Source: Streptomyces exfoliatus (GTDB taxonomy: Bacteria > Actinomycetota > Actinomycetes > Streptomycetales > Streptomycetaceae). From it: DNA of 64,000 nt. The stretch covers positions 18,731 to 82,730 of the forward strand of contig NZ_JNZP01000026.1 in NCBI RefSeq assembly GCF_000725545.1, written 5' to 3'. Positions 42,978-50,739 of the stretch are shown one piece after another (position 1 is the stretch's first letter; each line of letters begins with the position of its first letter). The translations under genes and the position numbers were made by a program. The notes under the pieces are model-generated. The model was not told the DNA's origin. It saw only the letters and a list, made by a program, of their open reading frames with translations, and ran no database searches.

Positions 42978-43463
42978 ATGACGGACGCGATCACCGCGGA
43001 GCGCGCGGTCCCGGAGCCCCTGCTGTCCGCGGGCGCCGTCTACGACGACGCCTCCGGCGGCGGGGCCATCGCCTCAGCCCGCGCCTTCACGGCCGACTTC
43101 CTCGCGGCCGCCCCGATCGTGCTGCCCGGACCGGTCGCTCAGGAGCGCGTCGATCTCGCGCAGCTGGTGGTCAGTGAGCTGGTCACCAACGCGATCCGGC
43201 ACACGGCGGGCCCCTGCCGGCTGCTCCTCGAACTGGGCCGCGACACCTTGGAGATCTCGGTCTTCGACCAGGAGGCCGCCGCCCCCGTGCCCCGCGGCCA
43301 CGACCCCCGCCGCATCGGTCAGCACGGCGTCGAGATCGTCGTCGCCGTCTGCGAGAGCGTGACCGTGGAGCCCGCCCCGGAGGGGAAGCGGGTCCGCGCC
43401 CGCCTCTCCCTCCTGCCGGAGTACGCCGACACGGCGAACCCGCCGGGCCGGCGATCGAGCTGA
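42978..43463 (+). CDS. RsbW-like ATP-binding anti-sigma kinase
   Basis: 161 residues from the ATG at 42978 with GAGGGGAG upstream. HATPase_c of the RsbW/SpoIIAB type: N-box LVVSELVTNAIRHT, LEISVFDQEAAAPVPRG in place of a full G1 box, and G2 RIGQHGVEIVVAVCE. Such proteins phosphorylate STAS antagonists and bind sigma-B/F factors. It is the only one in this island and so the natural partner of the STAS proteins at 39313 and 47149 and the sigma factor at 48262. A GGGTAC hexamer lies at 42928-42933 but lacks a fitting -35. Confidence 0.88.
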   Translation: MTDAITAERAVPEPLLSAGAVYDDASGGGAIASARAFTADFLAAAPIVLPGPVAQERVDLAQLVVSELVTNAIRHTAGPCRLLLELGRDTLEISVFDQEAAAPVPRGHDPRRIGQHGVEIVVAVCESVTVEPAPEGKRVRARLSLLPEYADTANPPGRRSS

Positions 43464-43526
43464 CGCCGCCGCGTCGGCGCCGACGCCGCGCCGACGCACC
43501 GTCATCTCACCTGCCCGCCGGACGCA

Positions 43527-43557
43527 CCACGGCCCCCGGGGACGCCGGGGGCCGTGG
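43527..43557 (+). terminator. Hairpin between convergent kinase and whiB genes
   Basis: A 13-bp perfect stem (43527-43539 with 43545-43557) and a 5-base loop GGACG, between the RsbW-like gene and the stop of the WhiB gene on minus. Confidence 0.8.
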
Positions 43558-43576
43558 GCCGTGATCCGGCGGCCGG

Positions 43577-43834
43577 TCACCGGTGCTCGTTCGCCCTGCG
43601 GCGGGCCCGGCGTTCCAGCGCATGCCGCTCGGTCTCGGTCAGGCCGCCCCACACGCCCGACGGCGGGTGCGGCTGCGCCAGGGCCGAGCGCAGGCACGGT
43701 TCGCGTACCGGGCAGCGCCCGCAGACTCTCTTGGCCTCCTCCGCCTGGGCGAGGGCGGGGGAGCCGGTCCCCACCGGGAAGAACAGATCGGGGTCGACCT
43801 CCTGGCAGGCCGCTGCCGCACGCCAGCCGTCCAT
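43577..43834 (-). CDS. WhiB-family Fe-S transcription regulator
   Basis: 85 residues from the ATG at 43834, which has AGGAGG 5 bases upstream; the ATG at 43852 has none. Four cluster ligands are at Cys10, Cys38, Cys41 and Cys47 (CQEVDPDLFFP, VCGRCPVREPC), then the GVWGG turn at 60-64 and a basic DNA-contact tail RRARRRANEHR. Wbl proteins hold a 4Fe-4S cluster, bind region 4 of the housekeeping sigma factor and respond to O2 or NO. Which Wbl subgroup this is cannot be settled by eye. It faces the RsbW-like gene convergently inside the signalling island. Confidence 0.92.
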   Translation of the reverse strand: MDGWRAAAACQEVDPDLFFPVGTGSPALAQAEEAKRVCGRCPVREPCLRSALAQPHPPSGVWGGLTETERHALERRARRRANEHR

Positions 43835-44369
43835 GTGAGCCTCCTGGCACATGAGTAGGGATTCGTTCCCCGTTCGCCTGACCGCTCGTCTGTTTGTGAA
43901 ACCCGGGCGGGACCGCTCCGGCGCGTCACCGGGGCGCTCGCCGCGGACCGCGGGGGACGGGGGCGACGCCCCACCACGTCATCGCCACACCGACACCGAA
44001 CACCAGGACCAGCATGACCGGCACGACGTCATCCTTCCGGGAGCGGACCGCGTTCGAGGTTCCGACTGACCGCGAACACCACGCCGAAACGCCTTCCGCC
44101 GTCATCGGTCGGGCTCAGCCGGGCGGTGCGCGACTTCACGGGCGGTCACGAGACCGGCGACGGCCGGGCGGTCCTCGTCCTCACCGCCACCCGAGGACCG
44201 CCTCCGGTGAAACTCCTGTGCCGGAACCGTGGGGATACTGCGGGGAAGCGCCGGATGCGTACCGGAAGAGGGGGGTTCACTTGTTGTGCGGCGCTCACTC
44301 CGCAAGGGTGGACGGACGAGCTGTCGTCGAGTGGGGAAGGTGGCGGGCCACTACGCGAGGGCCACGCTT
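43835..44369. other. 535-bp gap between whiB and PP2C genes
   Basis: It should hold the promoters of both divergent genes. On the minus strand GGGTTTCACAAACAG near 43880-43905 is an A+T-richer patch upstream of whiB. A 32-codon minus-strand frame at 43926-44024 is listed on its own. No other gene is supported. Confidence 0.45.
43926..44024 (-). CDS. Possible 32-aa membrane peptide
   Basis: Starts at the GTG at 44024 with GGAAGGAT about 8 bases upstream. One clear membrane helix (VPVMLVLVFGVGVAMTWWGV) and a basic Arg/Pro tail, ending in TGA. It has the shape of the many one-helix peptides of streptomycetes, but length alone makes it uncertain. It lies upstream of whiB in the same direction. 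Confidence 0.3.
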   Translation of the reverse strand: MPVMLVLVFGVGVAMTWWGVAPVPRGPRRAPR

Positions 44370-46052
44370 ATGACTGTTTTCGAAGACGAGTACGGCCGCT
44401 CCCGGGAAACCCCGGGAGCGGAGGGCACCTCCTGGCTCGGCTCTCCGTATCCGGCCGTGGTGGCCGACCGGGAGGGCGGGGTCGTGGAGTTCAACGCCGC
44501 CGCGGCCGACCTCTTCCCGCGGATGGGGGTCGGCAAGTGGCTGGACGAGGTCGTCCCGGGATGGCTCGCCGACGCACACCGGAGGCTGTCCCGCCCGGCA
44601 CGCACACCGGCCGCCGCGGCCCCGACGCGGGCGGGGCCCGCCCCGCTGCGCGGCAGCCACGACGGCCGGCTCCTGAGAGCCCACCCCACCGATTCCGGCC
44701 ACGGCGACGTGGCCTGGTGGCTCGTCGACGACTCCGACCTGACGGCCGCACAGGACGCCCTGCGCGCCGAACGGGAGCGCACCGCGCTCCTGGCCGAGGC
44801 GTCCACGCAGCTGCTGGCCTCGCTCAACCCCGACCGCTGCCTGGAGAAGACGGCCCTCCTCGCCGCCGCTCACCTCGGCGACGCGGCCCTCGTGATCTCC
44901 CCGCCCGTGCGGAACCGCTGCGCCGTGGTCACCGCCCTGGGCGGGGGATGCAAGCGGACCCAGCTCACCCTGGACCCGGCCCTCGTGCCCGGTCTCGCCG
45001 AGGCACTGCAGGGCTTCCCGCCGGTGCCCGCCCGCTGGATCGACCCGGCCGAACTGCCGTCCTGGGCCGTGCCCGAGGGCTTCGGAGGAACCCCCGGAGC
45101 CGTCTCCATCACCCCGCTGCCCGGCCACGGCGTGCCCGCCGGAGCCCTGATCCTGCTGCGGCGCGGCGGGCGACGGGCCTTCGACACGTCCGAAGAGCTC
45201 TTCGCCCGGCTGTTCGCCGCCCGCGCCGGCGCCGCCCTCTCGGCCGCCCGCCTCTACGCGGAGCAGGCCCGTGTCACCCGTGCGCTGATCGCCGAACTCC
45301 TCCCGCCGCAGCTCCACCACGTCGGGGGAGTCGACTTCGCCGGCGGCTACCGCACGTCCCAGGACACCGAGCGGATCGGCGGCGACTTCTACGACGTGCA
45401 CGCCGGCACCGAGGACGGCCAGGAGACGCTCGCCGTCCTCGGTGACGTGTGCGGGAAGGGGCTGGACGCCGCCGTGCTCACGGGCAGGATCCGCAGCACC
45501 GTGCAGGCCCTGCTGCCCCTCGCGGGCGACCACCAGGACGTCCTGCGGCTGCTCAACGGCGCCCTGCTGACCGCCCGTCACACCCGTTTCGCCACCCTGG
45601 TCCTGGCCTCGGTGCGGCGCACGGGCGGCCGGGTGCGGCTCCGGCTCACCAGCGCCGGCCACCCCCGCCCGCTCATCCTGCGCGCCACGGGAGAGGTGGA
45701 GGAGGCGGACACCGGCGGAACCCTGGTGGGCGCCCTCCCCGTGGTCACCAGCAGGTCGGCGACCGTGGACCTGTCGCCCGGCGAGACCTGCCTGCTCTAC
45801 ACGGACGGGATCACGGAGGCCCGCGGGGGGCCGCTCGGCTCGGCCATGTTCGGCGAGGACCGGCTGCGCTCCGCGCTCGCCGAGTGCGTGGGGCTCCCGG
45901 CCGAAGCCGTCGTCGAGCGCGTGCAGATGGTCGCCGGGGACTGGGTGGGCCGCGGTCCTCACGACGACATGGCCGTCGTCGCCATCACCGCGCCGCACAC
46001 CACCCATCTGTCCGCGGTGAACGGCCACACCCGGGGCAGGTACACCGCATGA
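44370..46052 (+). CDS. PAS-GAF-PP2C phosphatase, first gene of B12 operon
   Basis: 560 residues from the ATG at 44370. An N-terminal PAS-like unit (SPYPAVVADREGGVVEFNAA), a linker helix, a GAF-like domain (about 150-295), and an intact SpoIIE PP2C domain from about 310. Metal blocks: GGDFYDV (Asp339), LGDVCGKGLDA (Asp359), YTDGITEARGG and PHDDMAVV. Its stop overlaps the start of the B12-binding gene (ATGA), and that gene overlaps the STAS gene, so the three are translated as a unit. It should dephosphorylate the STAS protein of the same operon, under control of its own sensors or of the B12 protein. Confidence 0.9.
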   Translation: MTVFEDEYGRSRETPGAEGTSWLGSPYPAVVADREGGVVEFNAAAADLFPRMGVGKWLDEVVPGWLADAHRRLSRPARTPAAAAPTRAGPAPLRGSHDGRLLRAHPTDSGHGDVAWWLVDDSDLTAAQDALRAERERTALLAEASTQLLASLNPDRCLEKTALLAAAHLGDAALVISPPVRNRCAVVTALGGGCKRTQLTLDPALVPGLAEALQGFPPVPARWIDPAELPSWAVPEGFGGTPGAVSITPLPGHGVPAGALILLRRGGRRAFDTSEELFARLFAARAGAALSAARLYAEQARVTRALIAELLPPQLHHVGGVDFAGGYRTSQDTERIGGDFYDVHAGTEDGQETLAVLGDVCGKGLDAAVLTGRIRSTVQALLPLAGDHQDVLRLLNGALLTARHTRFATLVLASVRRTGGRVRLRLTSAGHPRPLILRATGEVEEADTGGTLVGALPVVTSRSATVDLSPGETCLLYTDGITEARGGPLGSAMFGEDRLRSALAECVGLPAEAVVERVQMVAGDWVGRGPHDDMAVVAITAPHTTHLSAVNGHTRGRYTA

Positions 46053-47152
46053 GCACGCAGACCACCACCTCGACCGCCGATCTCGCCGCCACCCGCCGAC
46101 AGCTGTGGGCGGCCCTGGAGGCGAGGGACGAGCCGGCGGCCACCGCCGCCGTCCTCGGTGCCCACGACGCCGGGGTCCCGGTCGAGGACCTCCTCCTCGA
46201 CGTGATCGGCCCCGTCCAGGCCAAGGTCGGCGCCGAATGGGCCGCCGGCCGCATCGGGGTCGCCCAGGAGCACGCCGCCACGGCCATCCAGGACCGTGTC
46301 GTCGCCGCCCTCGCCCACCGCACGCCGGACGGGACCGGACCCCGGCCGGAGACCGGGGAGGCACCCCGGCGCGTCACCGTCGCCTGCGTCGACGGCGAGT
46401 GGCACGCCCTGCCCGCCCGCCTCCTCGCGGAGGTCCTGCGCGGCCGGGGCTTCCTCGTCGACTACCTCGGGGCGCACGTCCCGACCCCTCACCTCATCGC
46501 CCACCTGCACCAGACCGGCGCGGACGTCGTCGCCCTCTCGTCCTCTCTGCCGGTCCGGCTCCCTGCCGCCCACGCCGCGGTCACCGCCATCCAGGCCATC
46601 GGGCTCCCCGTCCTCGTCGGTGGAGCCGCCTTCGGCCCCGACGGCCGGTACGCCCGCCTGCTGGGCGCCGACGGGTGGGCGCAGGACGCCCGGGCCGCCG
46701 CCCGTCTCCTCGCCGCCGGCCCGCCGCGTGCGGACGCGGCCCGGCCCGCCGCCGGCGACCTGCCCCATCTCGCCGACCAGGAGTACACCCTGGTCACGCG
46801 CGCCCGGACCCAGCTGGTCCGCCAGGTCCTCCAGGGCCTCGAGGACGCGGTCCCGGCGATGGCCTCCTACACCGACCGGCAGCGGGAGCGGACCGCCGAG
46901 GACGTCGCCCACATCGTCGACTTCCTCGGAGCGTCCCTCTACGCGGACGACGCCGAGCTGTTCACCGGCTTCGTCACCTGGACCGCCGGGATCCTCCGGG
47001 CCCGTGGTGTCCCGGGCGACGCCCTGATCGCCGCCCTCGACCTGCTCGCCGACGCCCAGCACGACTTCCCCCGCGCGCGGGGGCACCTCGCCGCCGGGCG
47101 CCGGGCCCTCCTCCGCGTACCCGCCCCACCGGCCCCAGGACCCCGCTCGTGA
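46049..47152 (+). CDS. B12-binding sensor-like protein with CarH motif
   Basis: 367 residues from the ATG at 46049. Residues 10-95 form the methionine-synthase-like helical cap and contain Trp64-x9-Glu74-His75 (EWAAGRIGVAQEH), the W-x9-EH motif of CarH/LitR photoreceptors. Residues 108-230 are a B12-binding Rossmann domain: the DxHxxG loop appears as GEWHALP with His119 as likely lower ligand, then GADVVALSSSLPV and LPVLVGGAAFGPDG. The last 120 residues are helical (RQVLQGLEDAVPAMASYTD), like the C-terminal part of some photoreceptor-coupled proteins. It has no MerR DNA-binding domain, so output should be by protein contact. The His next to the Trp in CarH (light-state ligand) is Ala65 here. 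Both ends overlap neighbours by 4 bp. Confidence 0.88.
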   Translation: MSTQTTTSTADLAATRRQLWAALEARDEPAATAAVLGAHDAGVPVEDLLLDVIGPVQAKVGAEWAAGRIGVAQEHAATAIQDRVVAALAHRTPDGTGPRPETGEAPRRVTVACVDGEWHALPARLLAEVLRGRGFLVDYLGAHVPTPHLIAHLHQTGADVVALSSSLPVRLPAAHAAVTAIQAIGLPVLVGGAAFGPDGRYARLLGADGWAQDARAAARLLAAGPPRADAARPAAGDLPHLADQEYTLVTRARTQLVRQVLQGLEDAVPAMASYTDRQRERTAEDVAHIVDFLGASLYADDAELFTGFVTWTAGILRARGVPGDALIAALDLLADAQHDFPRARGHLAAGRRALLRVPAPPAPGPRS

Positions 47153-47550
47153 ACACCCCCGACCACACCTTCGACGTCAAGGCCGCCGCCGCGCCCGACA
47201 GCGTCCTGTACGTGACGCTCGCCGGCGACCTGGCCTGGGACAGCGCCGAGGAGCTGCTGGACGCGGCCCGGGCCCATCTCGATCCGGCCTCCGCGCCGAC
47301 GGACCTCCGCGTCGACTGCGCCGGCCTGACCCTGTGCGACTCGACGGGCCTCTCCGCCCTGCTGGCCCTCCACCGGCTCGCCCGGGCCGCGGGCGTCTCG
47401 CTGCATTTCGACCGCAGACCGCCCTTCCTCGACCGGCTGCTCCTCCTCACCGGCACGTACGAGCACCTGACGAGCCGGTCCGAGACCGCCGGGCCCGACG
47501 GCGGCATCCCGAGCGGCGCGGCGGAGGGCCCTCGTCCCGCCGGTCCCTGA
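47149..47550 (+). CDS. STAS-domain anti-sigma factor antagonist (B12 operon)
   Basis: 133 residues starting at the GTG at 47149, which overlaps the stop of the B12 gene (GTGA). RsbV-like fold: SVLYVTLAGDLAWDSAEEL, DLRVDCAGLTLCDSTGLSAL, then RAAGVSLHFDRRPPFLDRLL. The phosphosite is Ser65 in DSTG. It completes a PP2C / B12 sensor / STAS module and probably targets the RsbW-like kinase at 42978. The last 25 residues are a Gly/Pro-rich tail. Confidence 0.9.
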   Translation: MNTPDHTFDVKAAAAPDSVLYVTLAGDLAWDSAEELLDAARAHLDPASAPTDLRVDCAGLTLCDSTGLSALLALHRLARAAGVSLHFDRRPPFLDRLLLLTGTYEHLTSRSETAGPDGGIPSGAAEGPRPAGP

Positions 47551-47612
47551 CGGCCCTTCACGACCTTCACCCGATCTCGACATCATCGGCACATCCACCA
47601 GGGCGGCACGAG

Positions 47613-47636
47613 GTGTAACAGGGGCGGGACGGGTCA
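47613..47636 (+). promoter_or_regulatory. Near-consensus sigma-B-type promoter before ssgA-like gene
   Basis: GTGT (47613-47616), 14 bases, then GGGTCA (47631-47636), 48 bases before the ATG. The -35 and spacing fit GNNT-N14-16; the -10 differs from GGGTAC/T at the end. Moderate support only. Confidence 0.45.
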
Positions 47637-47684
47637 AGCGGACACCGCACCCGCTCGCTGACAGCCTCTCAGCCGGAGGACCCC

Positions 47685-48110
47685 ATGCCCCAGCACCCCG
47701 TCGCGCCGCTCCCCGCACCGCGCGTCCTCACCCAGCCCATCACCATGGAACTGCTCACCCCGGACGCGGCGGCCCCGATCGACACGACCGTCGGCTACGA
47801 CTCCCGCGACCCCCACGCCCTGAGCATCGCCTTCCACCTTCCCGGTGAGGACCCGGTGGTGTGGCGCGTCGACCGCGAGATGGTCCTCACCGGATCGCTC
47901 CAGCCCACCGGCGACGGCGAGATCCGGCTCCGTCCCGCCCCCCACGGCGGACTTCTCCTGCGGCTCGGGCCGGCGGGCCGGCGCGCCGTCGTCAGGTGCG
48001 AGCAGGAGGCGCTGGTCCGCTTCGTGCGCGACACCTTCGTCCTGGTGCCGCAGGGCACGGAGGAACGGCACATCGACTGGGGACCGCTGCTCGCGTCCCT
48101 GAGGCGCTGA
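47685..48110 (+). CDS. SsgA-like (SALP) sporulation/cell-division protein
   Basis: 141 residues from the ATG at 47685 with CGGAGGA as RBS. The SsgA family pattern is clear: ITMELLTPDAAAPIDTTVGY, DSRDPHALSIAFHLPGEDPV, VVWRVDREMVLTGSL, GEIRLRPAP, and the final HIDWGPLLASLRR. SALPs control septum placement and peptidoglycan during sporulation-specific division and exist only in morphologically complex actinomycetes. The paralogue (SsgA to SsgG) cannot be told. It lies between the B12/STAS operon and the sigma factor gene. Confidence 0.92.
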   Translation: MPQHPVAPLPAPRVLTQPITMELLTPDAAAPIDTTVGYDSRDPHALSIAFHLPGEDPVVWRVDREMVLTGSLQPTGDGEIRLRPAPHGGLLLRLGPAGRRAVVRCEQEALVRFVRDTFVLVPQGTEERHIDWGPLLASLRR

Positions 48111-48179
48111 AGTGCGGTGCGCCGCCCGCCCGTCGACCGGAGGGAAGGAACCGACCGCGAACACGGGAGAAGTTGGTGG

Positions 48180-48204
48180 GAGTGGACGTGAGAAGTCCGG
48201 GTAG
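48180..48204 (+). promoter_or_regulatory. Sigma-B-type promoter of the sigma factor gene
   Basis: GAGT (48180-48183), 15 bases, then GGGTAG (48199-48204), 57 bases before the GTG start. It fits the sigma-B pattern with one change in the last base of the -10. It suggests autoregulation of the sigma gene, as is usual in this family. Confidence 0.6.
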
Positions 48205-48261
48205 GCGAGCATTCTCAGGGCCACGCATCCCGATGAGGAATACACGCGAAAGGGGAATGGT

Positions 48262-49119
48262 GTGACGGTCACCACGATGTCGACCACGGGAGTCGAGTCC
48301 GGAGCGGGGACGCTGCCGCAGATCCCGGACACGTTGGCGGTCGCGCCCAAGGACGCGAGGGTTCTGTCGAAGGTCTTCTTCCAGGAGCTCGCGACGCTGG
48401 AGGAGGGGACGCACGAGTACCAGTACGCGCGCAACACCCTCATCGAGATGAACATGAGCCTGGTCCGCTACGCCGCCGGGCGGTTCCGCCACCGCGCCGA
48501 CGAGATGGAGGACATCGTCCAGGTCGGCATGATCGGTCTGATCAAGGCGATCGACCGGTTCGAGCTGTCGCGGGAGGTCGAGTTCACCACCTTCGCCGTC
48601 CCCTACATCGTCGGCGAGATGAAGCGGTTCTTCCGGGACACCTCCTGGGCGGTGCACGTACCCCGCCGGCTCCAGGAGGCGCGGGTGGAGCTGGCCAAGG
48701 CGACCGACGAACTCAGCACCCGCCTCGGCCGGATGCCGACGGTCAAGGAGCTGGCCGACCTGATGAGCCTCACCGAGGAGGAGGTCACCGAGGCGCGGCT
48801 GGCCTCCAACGGCTACAACTCCTCGTCGCTGGACGCCGCCCTCGGCGGCGAGGACGAGGACGGCGACGCCTCGCTGGCCGACTTCATCGGCAGCGAGGAC
48901 CCCGCCATGGCGCTGGTGGAGGACTTCCACTCGCTGGCCCCGCTCATCGCCGACCTCGACGAGCGCGACCGCCGGATCATCCATCTGCGGTTCGTCGAGG
49001 AACTGACCCAGGCTCAGATCGGTGAGGAGCTGGGCTGCTCGCAGATGCACGTCTCGCGGCTGCTCGCGCGCACCGTGAAGCGCCTGCGCGAGGGTCTGCT
49101 GGGCACCGGCGCCGGCTGA
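48262..49119 (+). CDS. Sigma-B/F-family RNA polymerase sigma factor
   Basis: 285 residues starting at the GTG at 48262 (AAGGGGAATG upstream). Regions 2-4 are present: LVRYAAGRFRHRADEMEDIV and QVGMIGLIKAIDRFELSREV (region 2), FTTFAVPYIVGEMKRFFRD (2.3-2.4, typical of sigma-B/F/G), ELSTRLGRMPTVKELADLM (region 3), and HLRFVEELTQAQIGEELGCS with QMHVSRLLARTVKRLR (4.2). Such factors are held by RsbW-like kinases and freed by STAS antagonists. All needed partners are encoded in the preceding 16 kb. Streptomycetes have several paralogues, and the exact name cannot be given by eye. It ends at a long bidirectional hairpin. Confidence 0.93.
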   Translation: MTVTTMSTTGVESGAGTLPQIPDTLAVAPKDARVLSKVFFQELATLEEGTHEYQYARNTLIEMNMSLVRYAAGRFRHRADEMEDIVQVGMIGLIKAIDRFELSREVEFTTFAVPYIVGEMKRFFRDTSWAVHVPRRLQEARVELAKATDELSTRLGRMPTVKELADLMSLTEEEVTEARLASNGYNSSSLDAALGGEDEDGDASLADFIGSEDPAMALVEDFHSLAPLIADLDERDRRIIHLRFVEELTQAQIGEELGCSQMHVSRLLARTVKRLREGLLGTGAG

Positions 49120-49133
49120 TCCGGCCGGCCCGC

Positions 49134-49189
49134 ACGGCTCCAGGGTTCCCGCACCGGAAACGCGCCCGGTGCGGGAACCCTGGAGCCGT
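49134..49189 (+). terminator. 24-bp bidirectional hairpin terminator
   Basis: A perfect 24-bp stem (49134-49157 with 49166-49189) and an 8-base loop, ending 3 bases before the stop of the convergent PPK2 gene and starting 15 bases after the sigma gene stop. Confidence 0.9.
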
Positions 49190-49191
49190 TC

Positions 49192-50175
49192 TCATGCGGG
49201 CGGGTGCTGGCCCCGGCCCACCGGAGGGCCGGCCAGCGGCGTGGGGGAGAGCGTCGACGGCTCCTCACCCGGTTCCAGGAGGGTGTCGGCGGCGCCCACG
49301 ATCAGGGGATCGGGCCGGCCCACTGCCTCGGTGTCCTTGTTGGCGTAGTCGATCCGCCACAGCAGATAGCGCATCGCCTCCAGCCGCCCCCGGCGCTTGT
49401 CGTTGCTCTTGACGACCGTCCACGGCGCGTCGGCGGTGTCGGTCGCGCGGAACATCTCGATCTTCGCGGCGGTGTACGCGTCCCACAGGTCCAGCGAGGC
49501 CAGGTCCGTCGGCGACAGCTTCCACTGGCGGACGGGGTCCACCTGCCGGATCGCGAACCGGGTGCGCTGCTCCGCGCGGGAGACCGAGAACCAGTACTTG
49601 ACCAGGATGATGCCGTCCTCGACCAGCATCGACTCGAAGGCCGGGCACTGCCGGAGGAAGAGCGCGTGCTCCTCCTCCGTGCAGAAGCCCATGACCTTCT
49701 CGACACCCGCGCGGTTGTGCCAGGAACGGTCGAAGAACACGATCTCGCCGCGCGCCGGCAGGTGCGGGACGTACCGCTGGAAGTACCACTGACCCGCCTC
49801 CCGCTCGGTCGGTTTGTCCAGGGCGACGATCCGCGCCCCACGAGGGTTCAGCCGCTCCGTGAAGCGCTGGATCGTGCCGCCCTTCCCCGCGGCGTCCCGC
49901 CCCTCGCAGATCACGACGAGCCGGGCCCCCGTCTCCTTGACCCAGCGCTGCAGCTTCAGCAGCTCGATCTGCAGGACCCGCTTGGTCCGTTCGTACTCCT
50001 GGCGGCGGATCTTCCGGTCGTAGGGGTGGTTCTCGCGCCAGGTCCGGATGGGTCCCCCCTGCGCGTCCAGCAGGACGGGCTGCTCCGGCTGGCTGGTGTC
50101 CACGCTCAGCCCGGCCAGCAGATCGTCGGCGGGGTCGTCGCCGGGGTCGTTGGCGGGGTCGTCGGCGTCGCTCAT
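49192..50175 (-). CDS. ppk2: Polyphosphate kinase 2 (PPK2)
   Basis: 327 residues from the ATG at 50175, which overlaps the stop of the upstream gene (ATGA) and has AAGGAG before it. It uses polyphosphate to phosphorylate nucleotides (class I type: GDP/ADP to GTP/ATP), in the cytosol. Walker A CEGRDAAGKGGTI and Walker B VFFDRSWHNRAGVE are intact; LALDKPTERE-like lid residues (IVALDKPTEREAGQWYFQRY) and KYWFSVSRAEQRTRF follow. The first 45 residues are acidic and Asp/Pro-rich (ANDPGDDPADD), and the C-terminal tail is Pro-rich. Polyphosphate metabolism near a stress sigma gene fits, but the genes are convergent. Confidence 0.92.
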   Translation of the reverse strand: MSDADDPANDPGDDPADDLLAGLSVDTSQPEQPVLLDAQGGPIRTWRENHPYDRKIRRQEYERTKRVLQIELLKLQRWVKETGARLVVICEGRDAAGKGGTIQRFTERLNPRGARIVALDKPTEREAGQWYFQRYVPHLPARGEIVFFDRSWHNRAGVEKVMGFCTEEEHALFLRQCPAFESMLVEDGIILVKYWFSVSRAEQRTRFAIRQVDPVRQWKLSPTDLASLDLWDAYTAAKIEMFRATDTADAPWTVVKSNDKRRGRLEAMRYLLWRIDYANKDTEAVGRPDPLIVGAADTLLEPGEEPSTLSPTPLAGPPVGRGQHPPA

Positions 50176-50615
50176 GTGTCGGCTCCTTCGGCCGGGGTGT
50201 GGTCGGGGTGGCCGGGAGTGCGGCGCTCCCTCTGGAGCCGGGCCTCGAAGCGGTGCTCGTGGCCGTCGGCCAGGGCCGAGACCACGGTGCGCTCCAGTGC
50301 CCGGAACGGCTCGTAGTAGGTCTCGCTGTAGGCGTCGACGATCTGGTACGTCCAGCGGCCCGGCATGACGTTGCGCCCCAGGATCTCGGTCGCCACCCGG
50401 TCGGCCCAGGTGTGGTGCCCCGCCTTCCGCAGCAGCCCGACCGTCCGGTCGAGCTCGAAGTCCGCGGTGCCGGTCAGCTGGTGGAAGCCGTACAGATGGC
50501 CCCGGGCGCGCTCCACGGTCTCCAGGGCCTTGGACAGCGAACCGAGGGCCTCGACCGTGGTGGCGTCCGGGGCGGCGGGGCCGGGGCCGTCCCGGTCGTC
50601 GTCGTGAGTGCTCAT
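50172..50615 (-). CDS. Conserved hypothetical protein coupled to PPK2
   Basis: 147 residues from the ATG at 50615. Helical, with conserved-looking blocks EALGSLSKALETVERARGHL, YGFHQLTGTADFELDRTVGL, RKAGHHTWADRVATEILG, then WTYQIVDAYSETYYEPFRAL. No membrane helix. I do not recognise a named family; similar proteins next to PPK2 or similar genes seem common in actinomycetes, but I cannot check. The 4-bp overlap with ppk2 implies joint translation and perhaps joint action. Confidence 0.78.
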   Translation of the reverse strand: MSTHDDDRDGPGPAAPDATTVEALGSLSKALETVERARGHLYGFHQLTGTADFELDRTVGLLRKAGHHTWADRVATEILGRNVMPGRWTYQIVDAYSETYYEPFRALERTVVSALADGHEHRFEARLQRERRTPGHPDHTPAEGADT

Positions 50616-50739
50616 AGGGGCCCCTTGCCCCGTCGGCGGACCTCCACGAGCGTGACTGGCGACACATCACCCGTACGGCGCGATCGGGTCGGAGGGCGCC
50701 CCGGCCCCGCGGAACGCCCTCCGGGCCGGCGGATCCCGC

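Noticed and set aside
43577..43852. Opposite-strand frames over the WhiB gene
   Set aside because: WhiB has four Cys ligands, GVWGG and a perfect RBS; the others are shadows.
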